From NCBI RefSeq assembly GCF_036227405.1, contig NZ_CP109473.1, positions 8,308,001 through 8,372,000 on the forward strand: a DNA stretch of 64,000 nucleotides. Direction: 5' to 3'. The position numbers and the translations under genes were made by a program. The notes beneath the pieces were generated by a model. That model made no database searches, was not told where the DNA came from, and saw only the letters and a list, made by a program, of their open reading frames with translations. This document shows positions 32,721-41,917 of the stretch, in pieces. The DNA is from Streptomyces sp. NBC_01460. Lineage in GTDB: Bacteria; Actinomycetota; Actinomycetes; Streptomycetales; Streptomycetaceae. Each line of letters opens with the position of its first letter. Position 1 is the stretch's first letter.

Positions 32721-33362
32721 ATGACCATACCCAGGAGATCGTGGCGTGGCGCGGGAGCATTCGCGGCCGCCGCGATCGTCGGCCTGGCGGGCGGGGTCAT
32801 CTCCGCCGGTCCGGCCGCAGCTCACACCCCCACCTGGGCCGTGACCTGCTCCGAAGTGACGCTCAACCTGACGGCCTACTCGGGTAACGCCACCAACGAG
32901 GTGACGGTCTCCGTCGAGGGCGGCGCCGAGCTGCTTCCGACGACCCAGTTCGGCCGGGAATTCAGCACGAAGGAGCCGCTCCAGCTCCCGAAGCACGACA
33001 AGGAGCTGACCGTCCGCCTCGTCGTCAAGGCCGGGGACGACGACAAGTACTCCTTCAAGGACACGAAGACGGCTCCGGTCTGCGAGGACGACACCCCGTC
33101 GCCCACCCCGACCGAGGAGACGCCTTCGGAGGCTCCGAGCACCGAGCCGCCGACCTCGGCCCCCGAGCCGAGCGAGACGCCGAGCGAGACCGCCACGGAG
33201 GCCGCGCCCGCTCCGGCCGAGCCGAGCAGCAGCGCGCCGGACCTGGCGGAGACCGGTTCGTCGTCCGCCACGCCCGTCATCGGTGGGGCCGCTCTCGCGG
33301 TTCTCCTCGCCGGCGGTGGCATCCTGTGGTCCGTTCGCAAGCGCCGCAGCACGCAGCACTGA
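32721..33362 (+). CDS. Secreted LAETG-anchored surface protein (class E sortase substrate)
   Basis: 213 residues from the ATG at 32721, 7 bases after GGAGGA; an in-frame ATG at 32706 overlaps the Shine-Dalgarno and is rejected. A signal peptide (about residues 1-34, ending SAGPAAA-HTP) is followed by a beta-rich domain with two Cys (WAVTCSEVTL and APVCEDD, likely one disulfide). A Thr/Pro/Ser/Glu-rich stalk then leads to the sorting signal LAETG, a hydrophobic segment and a basic tail. LAETG with the Thr/Gly is the motif used by streptomycete class E sortases. No sortase gene is near. Confidence 0.92.
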   Translation: MTIPRRSWRGAGAFAAAAIVGLAGGVISAGPAAAHTPTWAVTCSEVTLNLTAYSGNATNEVTVSVEGGAELLPTTQFGREFSTKEPLQLPKHDKELTVRLVVKAGDDDKYSFKDTKTAPVCEDDTPSPTPTEETPSEAPSTEPPTSAPEPSETPSETATEAAPAPAEPSSSAPDLAETGSSSATPVIGGAALAVLLAGGGILWSVRKRRSTQH

Positions 33363-33412
33363 CGCGTCCGGACTCTCCGGCGGACGGGTGACCGAACACC
33401 GGCCGGCCGGGC

Positions 33413-33450
33413 GGGGGCGTACCGCGGCGACTTCGTCGCGGTACGCCCCC
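33413..33450. terminator. Strong hairpin between convergent genes
   Basis: A long stem with left arm GGGGGCGTACCGC (33413-33425) and right arm GCGGTACGCCCCC (33438-33450), and an inner GCGAC/GTCGC around TTC. It lies between the LAETG gene and the convergent phosphatase gene and most probably terminates transcription in both directions. Confidence 0.78.
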
Positions 33451-33493
33451 GTGGCGTTCGCCCCGCCGTATGCCTCCGGCACGTACCCCCGGA

Positions 33494-35584
33494 TCAGGCC
33501 GTGGGGCCGATTTCGCACCAGACGGCCTTACCCTCCCCACGGGGCTCGATGCCCCAGCTCTCGGCGACCGCGTCGAGAAGCAGCAGACCGCGCCCCGAGG
33601 TCGACGTCTCCCCCGGAGTGCGGCGTCGCGGCCAGACACTGGAGCGGTCCTGGACCGACAGCCTGATGCGCCGAACGGGCTCCGGCAGCACCTCCAACGT
33701 CAGCACCGCCCCGCCCTCGGTGTGCAGCAGCACATTGACCAGCAACTCCCCGGTGACCAGCTCCGCGTCGTCCGCCAGACCGGCCAGGTCCCAGTCCGTC
33801 AGGGCCTGACGCACGATCGACCGGGCCTCCGAGAGCCCCTGCGGATCCGCCTGGTGGATGTACTGGTGCAGGCGGGGAGCGCGCGGCGACCCGAGGTCCG
33901 GGCTGCGACGCAGGACCAGCAGCGCCACGTCGTCGCCCGAGCCCCACCGCTCCCACAGCCGGTCCGACAGATGGTCGGCCAGCGCCTCGGCACCGTCGGG
34001 TCCGTCACTCACCTCGTGGATCAGGGCCGCGACACCCTCGTCCACGTCGGCTCCCGGCTCCTCGACGAGCCCGTCCGTGTACAGGACCAGGGTCTCGCCG
34101 GGCACAAGGTCCAGACGGGTCTCCGGATACTCCTCGTCGCGGAAATCCGTGGAGATGCCCAGCGGCAGACCCCCGCGCACCTGCGGGACCCCGACCCGCC
34201 CGTCCGTGTGCCTGATCAGCGGTCCGAAGTGTCCGGCACGCGCCACCCGCACCGCCCCCGTCGCGAGGTCCACCTGCGCGTACGTCGACGTCGCGAACCG
34301 GTCGGTGTCCAGCTCGGCGAGGAAGCGGGAGGCCCGCGCCAGAACGGTGGCCGGGGGATGCCCCTCGGCGGCGTAGGCGCGCAGGGCGATGCGGAGCTGG
34401 CCCATGATGGCCGCGGCGTGCGTGTCGTGCCCCTGCACATCGCCCACCACGATGCCGATCCGGTCCCTGGGGAGGGTGATCACGTCGTACCAGTCGCCGC
34501 CGACCTCGCGCCCGCTCCACGCTGCGTGGTAGCGGACCGCGATCTCACCACCCTCGATCTCCTGGATCCGCCGCGGGAGCATGGCCGACTGGAGCCCGGT
34601 GGCGAATTCACGCTCCTCGTCGAAGAGGATCGCCCGTTGCAGGGACTGGGCCACGATGGCGGCCAGCCCCAGGCAGAGGATCCTCTCGTCCGCGCTGAAC
34701 GCCGTGCGTTCCCGGTAGAAGAGCGCCAGTCCGCCCAGCGACCGAGCCTGGGCTATCAGTGGCAGATAGGCCGCGGAGCGGAAATCGAGTTGGCCGATGT
34801 GCGGTGCGAGCACGGGATAGCGCCTGGTCAAGGCATCGAGCGAGCTGATGAACCGGGGACGTCCGCTGAGGATGGTGTCGCCGAGCGGAAGCGTCGCGTC
34901 GAGCCGCCCGGAACCCAGGCCTTCGAGGACCTCCACCGACTCCCCGCTCAGCGCGATGATCCTCAGTGCCGAGTTCTCCACCAGACCGAGGGCCAGTCCG
35001 TCCGCGCCGATCCCGACGAGGCCGCCCGGACCGGTGAGCGCGGCGGTGACGTCGTCCACGGTCACAGCCCGTGACATCGCAGCGGTGGTGCGTTCGACGA
35101 TGTCGGTGTGGCGGCGCCGACGCTTTTCCAGATCCAGCGCGAAGGCCGAACGGGTGACCTCGGCCGTCGCGTCCCGCACCACACCGATGACGCGGTGCGC
35201 CCGTCCGTCCTCGGACCGGAGGATTCGCGCCTGGACATGGGTCCACTGGCGGCTGCCGTCCTCCATGGGCACCTGGAAGTGAACGCTGTACGAATCGCTC
35301 CCGTCGGAGATCGCCTCGTCGATGGTGGTTTCCAGGCGTGCCCGGTCGGCCGCGTCCAGGCGGTCGATCACGGCCGAGGGGGAGTCCTCCAAGGCTTCAG
35401 CGTCCAGGCCGAACACCATCAGCCCTGCCTCGTCGACGTCCACGGTCCTGGCGTCCAGGTCCCACTCGAAGCTGCCGGTCCGGTTCATGGCAAGGCGCTC
35501 CGCGGTCCCCGTCTCACCGGCGAGTCGCCGTTCGAGCCGGAGCCACGACGCTGGGTCGTCGTCTCGCCGTGAAGAGTCGGTCAT
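33494..35584 (-). CDS. PAS-GAF-SpoIIE phosphatase with C-terminal HATPase
   Basis: 696 residues from the ATG at 35584 (GGAG upstream). Order: a PAS domain (about 30-150; FEWDLDARTVDVDEAGLMVF, quoted in part), a GAF-like domain (~165-315), the SpoIIE/PP2C phosphatase (~335-550; GGDWYDVITLPRDRIG, VVGDVQGHDTHAAA, LYTDGLVEE, GDDVALLVLR) and an anti-sigma-type HATPase at the C-terminus (LVTGELLVNVLLHTEGGAVL, TSGRGLLLLDAV). The class dephosphorylates anti-anti-sigma factors while the HATPase can phosphorylate or bind them, so one protein may do both tasks. No sigma or STAS gene is adjacent. Confidence 0.93.
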   Translation of the reverse strand: MTDSSRRDDDPASWLRLERRLAGETGTAERLAMNRTGSFEWDLDARTVDVDEAGLMVFGLDAEALEDSPSAVIDRLDAADRARLETTIDEAISDGSDSYSVHFQVPMEDGSRQWTHVQARILRSEDGRAHRVIGVVRDATAEVTRSAFALDLEKRRRRHTDIVERTTAAMSRAVTVDDVTAALTGPGGLVGIGADGLALGLVENSALRIIALSGESVEVLEGLGSGRLDATLPLGDTILSGRPRFISSLDALTRRYPVLAPHIGQLDFRSAAYLPLIAQARSLGGLALFYRERTAFSADERILCLGLAAIVAQSLQRAILFDEEREFATGLQSAMLPRRIQEIEGGEIAVRYHAAWSGREVGGDWYDVITLPRDRIGIVVGDVQGHDTHAAAIMGQLRIALRAYAAEGHPPATVLARASRFLAELDTDRFATSTYAQVDLATGAVRVARAGHFGPLIRHTDGRVGVPQVRGGLPLGISTDFRDEEYPETRLDLVPGETLVLYTDGLVEEPGADVDEGVAALIHEVSDGPDGAEALADHLSDRLWERWGSGDDVALLVLRRSPDLGSPRAPRLHQYIHQADPQGLSEARSIVRQALTDWDLAGLADDAELVTGELLVNVLLHTEGGAVLTLEVLPEPVRRIRLSVQDRSSVWPRRRTPGETSTSGRGLLLLDAVAESWGIEPRGEGKAVWCEIGPTA

Positions 35585-35763
35585 GCCTGCTCCGGAGGTC
35601 GTCCGGCGGGGCTGCTGGACGTCGCGGCCCGTCGATCCCCATTGTCGAGCCCGCGATGCGCTGGTGCCACAGCGGGATCGCTGCGGACCCGGCGCCAGGA
35701 GCCTGCGGTGGCCGTCGCAGAATGGCAGGCAGAGATCGTCCACGGCTGACCGGAGCGCACACG

Positions 35764-36822
35764 ATGAACGACGACGAACCCGTCCTGTTGCACACCGAGG
35801 GTCACATCCTGCACATCACCCTCAACCGTCCCCGGGCCTTGAACGCCCTCACGCACACCATGGTGCGCCGCATCGGGGAAGCGCTCACCCTGGCGGCCGA
35901 CGACGACGCGGTCGCCGCCGTAGTGATCGGCGGAGCCGGCGAGCGGGGCCTCTGCGCGGGAGGGGACATCCGGTCGATCTACGAGGACGCCCGGGCCGGC
36001 CGCCGTGCCTCCGTGGACTTCTGGCGTGACGAATACCGTCTCAACGCCCGGATCGCGAGGTTCCCGAAACCGTACGTGGCGCTCATGGACGGCATCGTGA
36101 TGGGCGGCGGGGTGGGTGTGTCCGCCCACGGTGACGTGCGCATCGTCACCGAGCGCTCACGCGTCGCGATGCCCGAGACCGCCATCGGCTTTGTTCCCGA
36201 CGTCGGGGGCACCCACCTGCTGGCCGCGGCACCGGGCGAGCTCGGCACGCATCTCGCACTGACCGGCCGGGCCGTCGGCGCGGCCGACGCCGTTCTGTGC
36301 GGACTCGCCGACCACGTCGTCCCGTCGCACCGCCTGGCCGACCTCACCGACGAGCTCTCCCGAAACGCGGAACCCGCCGGGGTGAGGGACATCGTGCGTC
36401 GGTACGCGACCGTGGCCCCGGAGGGGGAACTCGCCGCACACCGAGGGTGGATCGACGACTGCTACGCCGCCGACACCGTCGAGGAGATCATCGACCGGCT
36501 GGTCGACAGCGGACTGGCCGCCGCGAAGGAGACCGCCACCGAGCTCCTCGGGCTGTCACCCACCGCGCTCAAGGTCACCCTGGCCTCGGTGCGCCGGGCC
36601 AAGGGGCTCGGCAGCCTCGAAGCGGTCCTGGACCAGGAGTTCCGCGTCTCCTGCCGGGTATTCACCGGGCACGACCTGGTGGAAGGGGTACGCGCCCGGA
36701 TCATCGACAAGGACCGCACCCCGCGCTGGAGCCCGGCCGATGCCGGCGGGGTCACCGCCGCCGAGGTGGCCCGCCACTTCGAGCCGCTCGGCGACCAGGA
36801 GCTGGGCCTGGCCTCCGTCTGA
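35764..36822 (+). CDS. Enoyl-CoA hydratase/3-hydroxyisobutyryl-CoA hydrolase family protein
   Basis: 352 residues from the ATG at 35764. Crotonase fold: LNRPRALNALTHTMVRRIGE, GERGLCAGGDIRSIYED (oxyanion-loop region), VALMDGIVMGGGVGVSAHGD and PETAIGFVPDVGGTHLLA. The extended C-terminal part with SLEAVLDQEFRVSCRVFTGHD is typical of the 3-hydroxyisobutyryl-CoA hydrolase subgroup of valine breakdown. It may function there or in another acyl-CoA pathway; it is alone here. It is divergent from the phosphatase gene, with a 179-bp shared promoter region. Confidence 0.88.
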   Translation: MNDDEPVLLHTEGHILHITLNRPRALNALTHTMVRRIGEALTLAADDDAVAAVVIGGAGERGLCAGGDIRSIYEDARAGRRASVDFWRDEYRLNARIARFPKPYVALMDGIVMGGGVGVSAHGDVRIVTERSRVAMPETAIGFVPDVGGTHLLAAAPGELGTHLALTGRAVGAADAVLCGLADHVVPSHRLADLTDELSRNAEPAGVRDIVRRYATVAPEGELAAHRGWIDDCYAADTVEEIIDRLVDSGLAAAKETATELLGLSPTALKVTLASVRRAKGLGSLEAVLDQEFRVSCRVFTGHDLVEGVRARIIDKDRTPRWSPADAGGVTAAEVARHFEPLGDQELGLASV

Positions 36823-36919
36823 CCGCCGTCCTCGGGCCCGGCCGGTCGGCGGATGCCGTCGCCCGGGTCCGGGAGGACCCCTGAGCGCCGTCTCTCGTGC
36901 CGGCGGGCCGGGCGCCCGC

Positions 36920-38401
36920 TCACACATGTGCTGTCAGCCGGTCCGCCGCCCGGTCCCATGCCCCGGAATCACCCTGCGGGGAGTAGTGGCGCACCTGCTG
37001 GGTGCGTGCGACGAGCCCGCGCATCTCCGTCAGCCCGCCCACCAGGCCGTGGGCCCGCGCCTGGAGCAGCACGTTGCCCAGCGCGGTCGCCTCGGCAGGC
37101 CCCGCGGTGACCGGAAGACCGGTCGCGTCCGCCGTCCACTGGCACAGCAGTTCGTTGCGCGAGCCACCGCCGACCAGATGGATCCGCCTCAGCTCGCGCC
37201 CGGCCAGGGCGGCTGCCTCGCGCAGCGTCCTGCGGTGGGCCAGCGCCAGACTCTCCAGGACGCACCGCACATATCCACCCGCGCCCTCCGGCACGGCCTG
37301 TCCCGTCCGGGCGAGAGCGGCGTCGATCCGCGACGGCATGTCACCGGGTGGCAGGAACACCGGATCGTCCGGGTCGACCACGGCGGCGAACGGCCGGGCC
37401 CGCGCCGCTTCCGCGAGGAGATCCGCGAGCCCCGTCGGCGTACCGTCGCTCTCCCAGGTCCGGCGGCACTCCTCCAGCAGCCACATCCCCATGATGTTGC
37501 GGAGGTAGCGCACCGTGCCGTCCACCCCGCGCTCATTGGTGAAATTGGCGGCCCTCGACTCCTCGGTCAGCACCGGCGCGTCGAGTTCGAGCCCGGCCAG
37601 CGACCAGGTGCCGCACGACACGTACGCGAACCCCGGCTCGGTGGCCGGCACCGCGGCCACGGCCGAGGCGGTGTCGTGCGAGGCGACGGTCGTCACCGGC
37701 GTGTCCGCCGGGAGTCCGGTGAACGCGGCCACATGCGGGAGCAGGATGCCCGCGCGCTCCCCGGGTTCGCGCAGGGCGGGGAAGAGCGAACGCTCCAGCC
37801 CCATCCGCTCGATCAACGCGTCGGACCAGCGGCCCGTGCGCGCGTCGAACAGTCCGGTGGTCGACGCGTTCGTCGCTTCCGCCCCCACCGCCCCCGTCAG
37901 CCAGTACACCAGCAGATCGGGCATCAGCAGAAGCGTCCGGGCCGCCTCCCACTGAGCGGTCGAGCGGTGGGCGGCCAGCTGGAAGACCGTGTTGAACGGC
38001 AGATGCTGCAGTCCGCCGACGGCATACAGCTCCTGTGGCTCGAAGTGGCGGAGTACCTCCTCGGCCGCCTCGGTGTTGCGCCCGTCGCGGTAGTGGAACG
38101 GCAGGCCGAGGAGCGATCCGTCGGAGTCCAGGACCCCGTAGTCGACCGCCCAGGTGTCGATGCCCACAGAGGCGACAGGGCCGGTGCGCGCCGCCGCGCG
38201 CAGACCGTCCAGCATGCCCTGGTAGAGGGCGAGTACGTCCCAGCGGAGCCCGTCGGGGAGCCGGACCGGCGTGTTGGCGAAGCGGTGGGCCTCGGTCAGC
38301 ACCAGTTCGTCGGGCCCGACCCTGCCGGTGATGACCCGGCCGCTGGTGGCGCCCAGGTCCACCGCGGCGAACACCGGGTCGTGTCGTGAAGTCGCAGACA
38401 T
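36920..38401 (-). CDS. rhaB: Rhamnulokinase
   Basis: 493 residues (ATG at 38401; an in-frame ATG at 38413 is an alternative). FGGY sugar-kinase fold: N-terminal phosphate-loop AAVDLGATSGRV, GIDTWAVDYGVLD, YVSCGTWSLAGLEL and C-terminal HLVGGGSRNELLCQWTAD (in part). It phosphorylates L-rhamnulose at O1. It is the third gene of the leftward rhamnose operon, 82 bp after rhaE. The usual mutarotase (rhaM) gene is not downstream; instead transcription meets the convergent crotonase gene. Confidence 0.92.
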   Translation of the reverse strand: MSATSRHDPVFAAVDLGATSGRVITGRVGPDELVLTEAHRFANTPVRLPDGLRWDVLALYQGMLDGLRAAARTGPVASVGIDTWAVDYGVLDSDGSLLGLPFHYRDGRNTEAAEEVLRHFEPQELYAVGGLQHLPFNTVFQLAAHRSTAQWEAARTLLLMPDLLVYWLTGAVGAEATNASTTGLFDARTGRWSDALIERMGLERSLFPALREPGERAGILLPHVAAFTGLPADTPVTTVASHDTASAVAAVPATEPGFAYVSCGTWSLAGLELDAPVLTEESRAANFTNERGVDGTVRYLRNIMGMWLLEECRRTWESDGTPTGLADLLAEAARARPFAAVVDPDDPVFLPPGDMPSRIDAALARTGQAVPEGAGGYVRCVLESLALAHRRTLREAAALAGRELRRIHLVGGGSRNELLCQWTADATGLPVTAGPAEATALGNVLLQARAHGLVGGLTEMRGLVARTQQVRHYSPQGDSGAWDRAADRLTAHV

Positions 38402-38483
38402 GGAAGTTCTCATCCGATCAGGGCTGAGCCGCGCCCCGGGGCCTGTGCGTAAAAGGATCCGGGGCGCGGCGGGTGGCACGTGG

Positions 38484-40529
38484 TCAGCGCAGGAACGCCG
38501 CCGCCACACCGGCGTCGACGGGAATGTGGAGGCCCGTGGTGTGGGTGAGATCCCCACCGGTCAGCGCGAAGACGGCGTTGGCGACATGCTCCGGGAGCAC
38601 CTCGCGCTTGAGGATGGTGCGCTGGGCGTAGAACTCGCCGAGCTTCTCCTCCTCGATGCCGTACGTCGCCGCGCGCTGGGCCCCCCAGCCGGCCGCGAAG
38701 ATTCCCGAGCCGCGCACCACGCCGTCCGGGTTGACCCCGTTGACCCGGATGCCGTGCTCGCCGAGCTCGGCCGCCAGCAGGCGCACCTGGTGCGCCTGGT
38801 CGGCCTTGGTCGCCGAGTACGCGATGTTGTTCGGGCCCGCGAACACGGCGTTCTTGGAGGCGATGTAGACGATGTCGCCGCCGAGGTTCTGGGCCCGCAT
38901 CACCCGCGCAGCCTCACGGGACACCAGGAACGAACCCCGCGCCATGATGTCGTGCTGCAGGTCCCAGTCCCGGGCCGTGGTCTCGAGCAGCGGCTTGGAG
39001 ATGGAGATCCCCGCGTTGTTCACGACCAGGTCGACACCGCCGAAGGCGAGCGCGGCGGCCTTGAACGCCTCGGTGATCTGCTCCTCGGACGTGACGTCCA
39101 CGGTCACTGCCACGGCCTTGTCCGGCCCGCCGAGATCCTCGGCGACAGCCGCGGCGTTCTCGGCGTTCAGATCGGCGACGACGACACAGGCGCCCTCCGC
39201 CACGAGCCGGTGCGCGATGGCCTTTCCGATGCCCGATCCGGCGCCGGTGACGAGCGCGACCCGCGTGGCCAGCGCCTTCGCCTTCGGCATCCTGCGGAGC
39301 TTCGCCTCCTCCAGCTCCCAGTACTCGATGCGGAACTTCTCGGACTCCTCGATCGGCGCGTACGTGGAGACCGCTTCGGCGCCGCGCATCACGTTGACGG
39401 CGTTGAGATAGAACTCCCCGGCGACCCGGGCGGTCTGCTTGTCCTTGCCGAACGAGAACATGCCCACACCGGGGACCAGCACGATCGCCGGATCCGCCCC
39501 GCGCATCGCCGGCGAGCCGGGGACCGCGTGGCGCTCGTAGTACGCGCGGTACGCCTCCCTGTACTCCTCGTGGAGCACCTGGAGCCGGGCCACCGCCTCC
39601 TCCAGCGGCACGTCGGCCGGCAGGTCGAGGACCAGCGGGCTGACCTTCGTGCGCAGGAAGTGGTCGGGGCAGGACGTGCCGAGTGCGGCGAGACGGGGGT
39701 GCTCGGCACGCGACAGGAAGTCCAGCACGGGCGCCGCGTCGGTGAAGTGCCCCACCTGGGGCCGGTCCGTGGACGCCAGCCCGCGGATCACCGGGGCGAG
39801 CGCGGCGGCCCGCTCCCGGCGCGCCCCCTCCTCCAGGGCCTCCCGGCCGGGGAGCACCGGCCCGAAGGGCTCCTTCCGGCCGTGCTCCACGAGGAACGTC
39901 TCGGCGGTGCGGATCATCCAGAGGGCGTTGCGCTCACACTCCTCGGAGGTGTCGCCCCAGGCCGTGATGCCGTGACCGCCCAGGACCACGCCGACGGCCT
40001 GCGGGTTCGCCTCCTTGACGGCCGCGATGTCGAGCCCGAGCTGGAAGCCGGGCCGACGCCATCCCACCCAGGCCACCTTGTCGCCGAAGCACTCGGCGGT
40101 CAGCTTCTCGCCGTCGGCCGCGCAGGCCAGCGCGATTCCGGAGTCCGGGTGCAGGTGGTCGACGTGCGCGGCCTCGACCAGTGCGTGCATCGCGGTGTCG
40201 ATCGAGGGAGCCGCGCCTCCCTTGCCGTGCAGGCAGTAGTCGAACGCAGGGACCATCTCGTCCTCGCGCTCCACCCCCGGGTACACGTCCTTGAGCGCGC
40301 GCACGCGGTCCAGCCGGAGCACGGCGAGACCCGCCTCGGTCAGCGTGCCGAGGTCGCCGCCCGAGCCCTTCACCCAGAGCAGTTCGGCCTCGCCACCGGT
40401 GACCGGATCGGTCTCCGTCGCCTTGGCCGAGGCGTTGCCACCGGCGTAGTTGGTGTTGCGGGGGTCGGAGCCGATCCGGTGGGCGCGCTCCAGGAGCGCG
40501 GCGACTTCGGCGTGCGTCGCGGACGTCAT
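38484..40529 (-). CDS. rhaE: Bifunctional rhamnulose-1-phosphate aldolase / lactaldehyde dehydrogenase
   Basis: 681 residues from the ATG at 40529, with GAAGGA upstream. The N-terminal ~400 residues are a class II aldolase (FucA/RhaD-like; ARNTNYAGGNASAKA-type N-terminus, here DPRNTNYAGGNASAK, and the zinc-site histidines HVDHLHPDSGIA). The C-terminal ~270 residues are a short-chain dehydrogenase (VALVTGAGSGIGKAIAHRL, VVNNAGISIS and the YSATKADQ Tyr-x3-Lys). The fusion splits L-rhamnulose 1-phosphate into DHAP and lactaldehyde, then oxidises the aldehyde; it is called RhaE or RhaEW. The gene is flanked by rhaI (67 bp upstream) and rhaB. Confidence 0.93.
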   Translation of the reverse strand: MTSATHAEVAALLERAHRIGSDPRNTNYAGGNASAKATETDPVTGGEAELLWVKGSGGDLGTLTEAGLAVLRLDRVRALKDVYPGVEREDEMVPAFDYCLHGKGGAAPSIDTAMHALVEAAHVDHLHPDSGIALACAADGEKLTAECFGDKVAWVGWRRPGFQLGLDIAAVKEANPQAVGVVLGGHGITAWGDTSEECERNALWMIRTAETFLVEHGRKEPFGPVLPGREALEEGARRERAAALAPVIRGLASTDRPQVGHFTDAAPVLDFLSRAEHPRLAALGTSCPDHFLRTKVSPLVLDLPADVPLEEAVARLQVLHEEYREAYRAYYERHAVPGSPAMRGADPAIVLVPGVGMFSFGKDKQTARVAGEFYLNAVNVMRGAEAVSTYAPIEESEKFRIEYWELEEAKLRRMPKAKALATRVALVTGAGSGIGKAIAHRLVAEGACVVVADLNAENAAAVAEDLGGPDKAVAVTVDVTSEEQITEAFKAAALAFGGVDLVVNNAGISISKPLLETTARDWDLQHDIMARGSFLVSREAARVMRAQNLGGDIVYIASKNAVFAGPNNIAYSATKADQAHQVRLLAAELGEHGIRVNGVNPDGVVRGSGIFAAGWGAQRAATYGIEEEKLGEFYAQRTILKREVLPEHVANAVFALTGGDLTHTTGLHIPVDAGVAAAFLR

Positions 40530-40596
40530 GAGGGTTCCTTCGGGAAGAGGTGTCGGGCGGAGTGAGGCTGCGGGCGCGGAGTCGGGGGAGCGGCGC

Positions 40597-41763
40597 TCAG
40601 GCGCCCCAGCCCGCCTGCTCCCCACCGACGCGGTCGGCGGCGATACGCTCCTGGTTGCCGGAGGCGAGGTAGGCCGCGAACGGGTCGCGCCCCAGGCCCA
40701 GCTCCTCGCGGACCTCCGCGAGCAGCGGCCTCACGTCCGTGTTGAACGCGTCCATCAGCACTCCGTTGGAGGCGAGGACATCACCGGAACGCTGAGCCTC
40801 GGCCAGCGCCTCGGTGTCGATGAGCAACGCCTTCGCGGTCGCCTCCTGGACGTTGGTGACCGAGCGGATGACAGCCGGGATCTTCGCCTCGATGTTGTGG
40901 CACTGGTCGAGCATGAAGTTCACGTTGGTCTCGGGCTTCATACCGCCGTTCTTGACCACCTCGTGCATGATCCGGAACAGCTGGAACGGGTCGGCCGCGC
41001 CCGCCATCAGGTCGTCGTCCGCGTAGAAGCGGGAGTTGAAGTCGAACGCGCCGAGCTTCCCCTCGCGCAGCAGGAACGCCACGATGAACTCGATGTTGGT
41101 TCCCGGCGCGTGGTGTCCGGTGTCGACGACGACCTGGGCCTTCGGGCCGAGCTTGAGGCAGTGGGCGTACGAGGTGCCCCAGTCCGGGACGTCGGTGGTG
41201 TAGAAGGCGGGCTCGAAGAGCTTGTACTCCAGCAGCATCCGCTGGTCGTCGCCGAGGCGCTCGTAGACCTCGGCGAGCGCCTCGGCCAGACGGTCCTGGC
41301 GGCCCGCGATGTCGTCCTGGCCGGGGTAGTTGGTGCCGTCCGAGAACCACAGCTTGAGATCCGGCGAGCCGGTGGCGTCCATGATGTCGACACACTCGAG
41401 CAGATGGTCGGTCGCCTTGCGGCGGACCTTCGGGTCCGGGTGGGTGACCGAGCCCAGCTTGAAGTCGTCGTCCTGGAAGACGTTGGAGTTGATCGCGCCG
41501 ATCCGCAGCCCGAGCTCCCCGGCGTACCGGGTCAGCGCCGCGTAGTCCTCCACCCGGTCCCAGGGAATGTGCAGGGACACCTTCGGGGCAACCCCGGTGT
41601 ACGCGTGCACCTGAGCCGCGTCCGCCAGCTTCTCGAAGGGGTCGCGCGGGACACCGGGCTGGGTGAAGACCTTGAAACGGGTCCCGGAGTTGCCGTATCC
41701 CCAGGAGGGCGTCTCGATGACCTGAGACTTCAGAGCTGCCTTGACGGCCGACACATCAGACAT
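40597..41763 (-). CDS. rhaI: L-rhamnose isomerase
   Basis: 388 residues from the ATG at 41763, with GAGGTG upstream. TIM-barrel xylose-isomerase-like fold: PSWGYGNSGTRFKVF near the N-terminus, metal-site segments LLEYKLFEPAFY, VVVDTGHHAPGTNIE and GAFDFNSRFYADDDL. It converts L-rhamnose to L-rhamnulose, the first cytoplasmic step. It is the first gene of the operon; the upstream region holds two similar operator-like sites (41813-41826 and 41889-41904). No rhamnose ABC transporter lies in the window. Confidence 0.93.
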   Translation of the reverse strand: MSDVSAVKAALKSQVIETPSWGYGNSGTRFKVFTQPGVPRDPFEKLADAAQVHAYTGVAPKVSLHIPWDRVEDYAALTRYAGELGLRIGAINSNVFQDDDFKLGSVTHPDPKVRRKATDHLLECVDIMDATGSPDLKLWFSDGTNYPGQDDIAGRQDRLAEALAEVYERLGDDQRMLLEYKLFEPAFYTTDVPDWGTSYAHCLKLGPKAQVVVDTGHHAPGTNIEFIVAFLLREGKLGAFDFNSRFYADDDLMAGAADPFQLFRIMHEVVKNGGMKPETNVNFMLDQCHNIEAKIPAVIRSVTNVQEATAKALLIDTEALAEAQRSGDVLASNGVLMDAFNTDVRPLLAEVREELGLGRDPFAAYLASGNQERIAADRVGGEQAGWGA

Positions 41764-41812
41764 GAACACCTCGTAAGCAGAGTCATCCGGCGACCAGTCA
41801 GGATCGGGGATG

Positions 41813-41826
41813 TGAATCGTTTCATC
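41813..41826. promoter_or_regulatory. LacI-type operator-like site in the rhaI leader (proximal)
   Basis: TGAATCGTTTCATC has TGAA/TTCA arms around a CG centre, the usual shape of LacI-family rhamnose regulator sites in actinobacteria. It is 49 bp upstream of the rhaI start. A second copy with the same TGAATC..TTCATC frame lies 77 bp further on. Binding is inference. Confidence 0.55.
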
Positions 41827-41888
41827 CGGACCGTACGCTAGGTTTTGGCACTGCTGCTAGTCAAGGAGTCAGTCAATCTTCTGAGAGT

Positions 41889-41904
41889 TTGAATCAATTC
41901 ATCC
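41889..41904. promoter_or_regulatory. LacI-type operator-like site upstream of rhaI (distal)
   Basis: TTGAATCAATTCATCC shares TGAATC and TTCATCC with the proximal site and has perfect TGAAT/ATTCA arms. The spacing of about 77 bp between the two would allow looping by a tetrameric LacI-type repressor. No such regulator gene is present in the window. Confidence 0.55.
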
Positions 41905-41917
41905 AGTCTGCCGGGGG

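Noticed and set aside
38271..40565. 764-codon plus-strand reading frame over rhaE
   Set aside because: Antisense to a clear bifunctional aldolase/dehydrogenase; composition typical of a high-GC shadow frame.
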